Assembly: GCA_963624605.1 (NCBI GenBank)
Contig: CAVFQD010000076.1
Span: forward strand, 1 to 6,189
From: Fimenecus sp963624605
GTDB taxonomy: Bacteria > Bacillota > Clostridia > Oscillospirales > Acutalibacteraceae
DNA length: 6,189 nucleotides
Direction: 5' to 3'
The position numbers and the translations under genes are program-made. The notes beneath the pieces are model-generated. The model ran no database searches. It worked only from the letters and a program-made list of their open reading frames with translations, and had not been told where the DNA came from. Below, piece by piece: positions 6,072 through 6,189 of this stretch. The first letter of the stretch is position 1. Each line of letters begins with the position of its first letter.

Positions 6072-6189
6072 TTACTCATTTTGCTTCTTGAAAGAATAAG
6101 TGAAGGTTTCCTTCTTTTCCTTTCCGGCAAGAGTAAGAGTATCGTTTTCAACCGTGAAATCATAAGTGAAATCCTTGGCGTTTTCATCC
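6072..6189 (-). CDS. 3' end of a leftward gene, unidentified (partial, 38 codons)
   Basis: The minus strand is open from the window edge to a TAA at 6074-6072. It encodes a C-terminus that begins DENAKDFTYDFTVENDTLTL and ends SFKKQNE. The alternating pattern (FTYDFTVENDTLTLAG, then ETFTYSF) is typical of a terminal beta sheet, as in secreted lipoprotein or lipocalin-like domains of Firmicutes where a V-x-x-D-T-L-T-L strand is followed by a T-F-x-Y-x-F-K-K strand. No family can be named from this fragment. The gene converges on the operon, and the strong leftward terminator at 5769-5793 is the nearest clear terminator for its transcript. Confidence 0.75.
   Translation of the reverse strand, partial: DENAKDFTYDFTVENDTLTLAGKEKKETFTYSFKKQNE

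Noticed and set aside
5612..6091. A 159-codon rightward open frame
   Set aside because: It starts at a GTG inside the arm of the large inverted repeat with no ribosome site, runs through the repeat element, terminator and hairpin, and ends over the 3' end of the opposite-strand gene. Its translation resembles no protein I know.
1..6189. CRISPR array, tRNA, rRNA, toxin-antitoxin or phage-defence genes
   Set aside because: No regularly spaced direct repeats, no tRNA cloverleaf or conserved rRNA segments, and no recognisable defence or toxin proteins were seen on either strand.

Overview
The window looks like a chromosomal piece from an anaerobic gut-type Clostridium relative (Bacillota, most likely Ruminococcaceae/Oscillospiraceae). 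The reasons are moderate GC content, strong Shine-Dalgarno sequences of the AAGGAG/GGGGG type, consensus sigma-A promoters, a cytoplasmic GH2 glycosidase, a small ferredoxin-thioredoxin-reductase-like protein, a PreP-type M16C peptidase, and a degenerate stem-loop repeat of the kind scattered through gut Firmicutes genomes. This is inference from content; no marker gene is present.

Layout. (1) Bases 1-199 are a divergent promoter region. A leftward gene begins at base 33 and leaves the window after 11 codons, driven by a near-consensus promoter (64-92). A rightward extended -10 promoter (140-168) drives the main operon. (2) Bases 200-5533 hold three same-strand genes with gaps of 22 and 26 bases, very probably one transcript: a GH2 beta-galactosidase-like enzyme with an unusual lysine-rich C-terminal extension, a 67-residue FTR catalytic-subunit-like Fe-S protein with all six signature cysteines, and a 957-residue M16C insulinase-family zinc peptidase. 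(3) Bases 5534-6071 are non-coding or decayed: a perfect 17-bp inverted repeat, a degenerate multi-hairpin repeat element, a bidirectional intrinsic terminator, another hairpin, and two short leftward reading frames that look like remnants. (4) Bases 6072-6189 are the 3' end of a leftward gene that converges on the operon.

The three operon proteins lack obvious signal peptides and should act in the cytoplasm: the glycosidase on imported oligosaccharides, the peptidase on short unstructured peptides, and the Fe-S protein in dithiol/disulfide exchange. No single pathway clearly unites them, so the link may be only co-expression. I see no convincing wholly new system. The best leads are the orphan compact FTR-like protein, the lysine-rich helical tail on the GH2 enzyme, and the repeat and remnant mosaic downstream of the operon.
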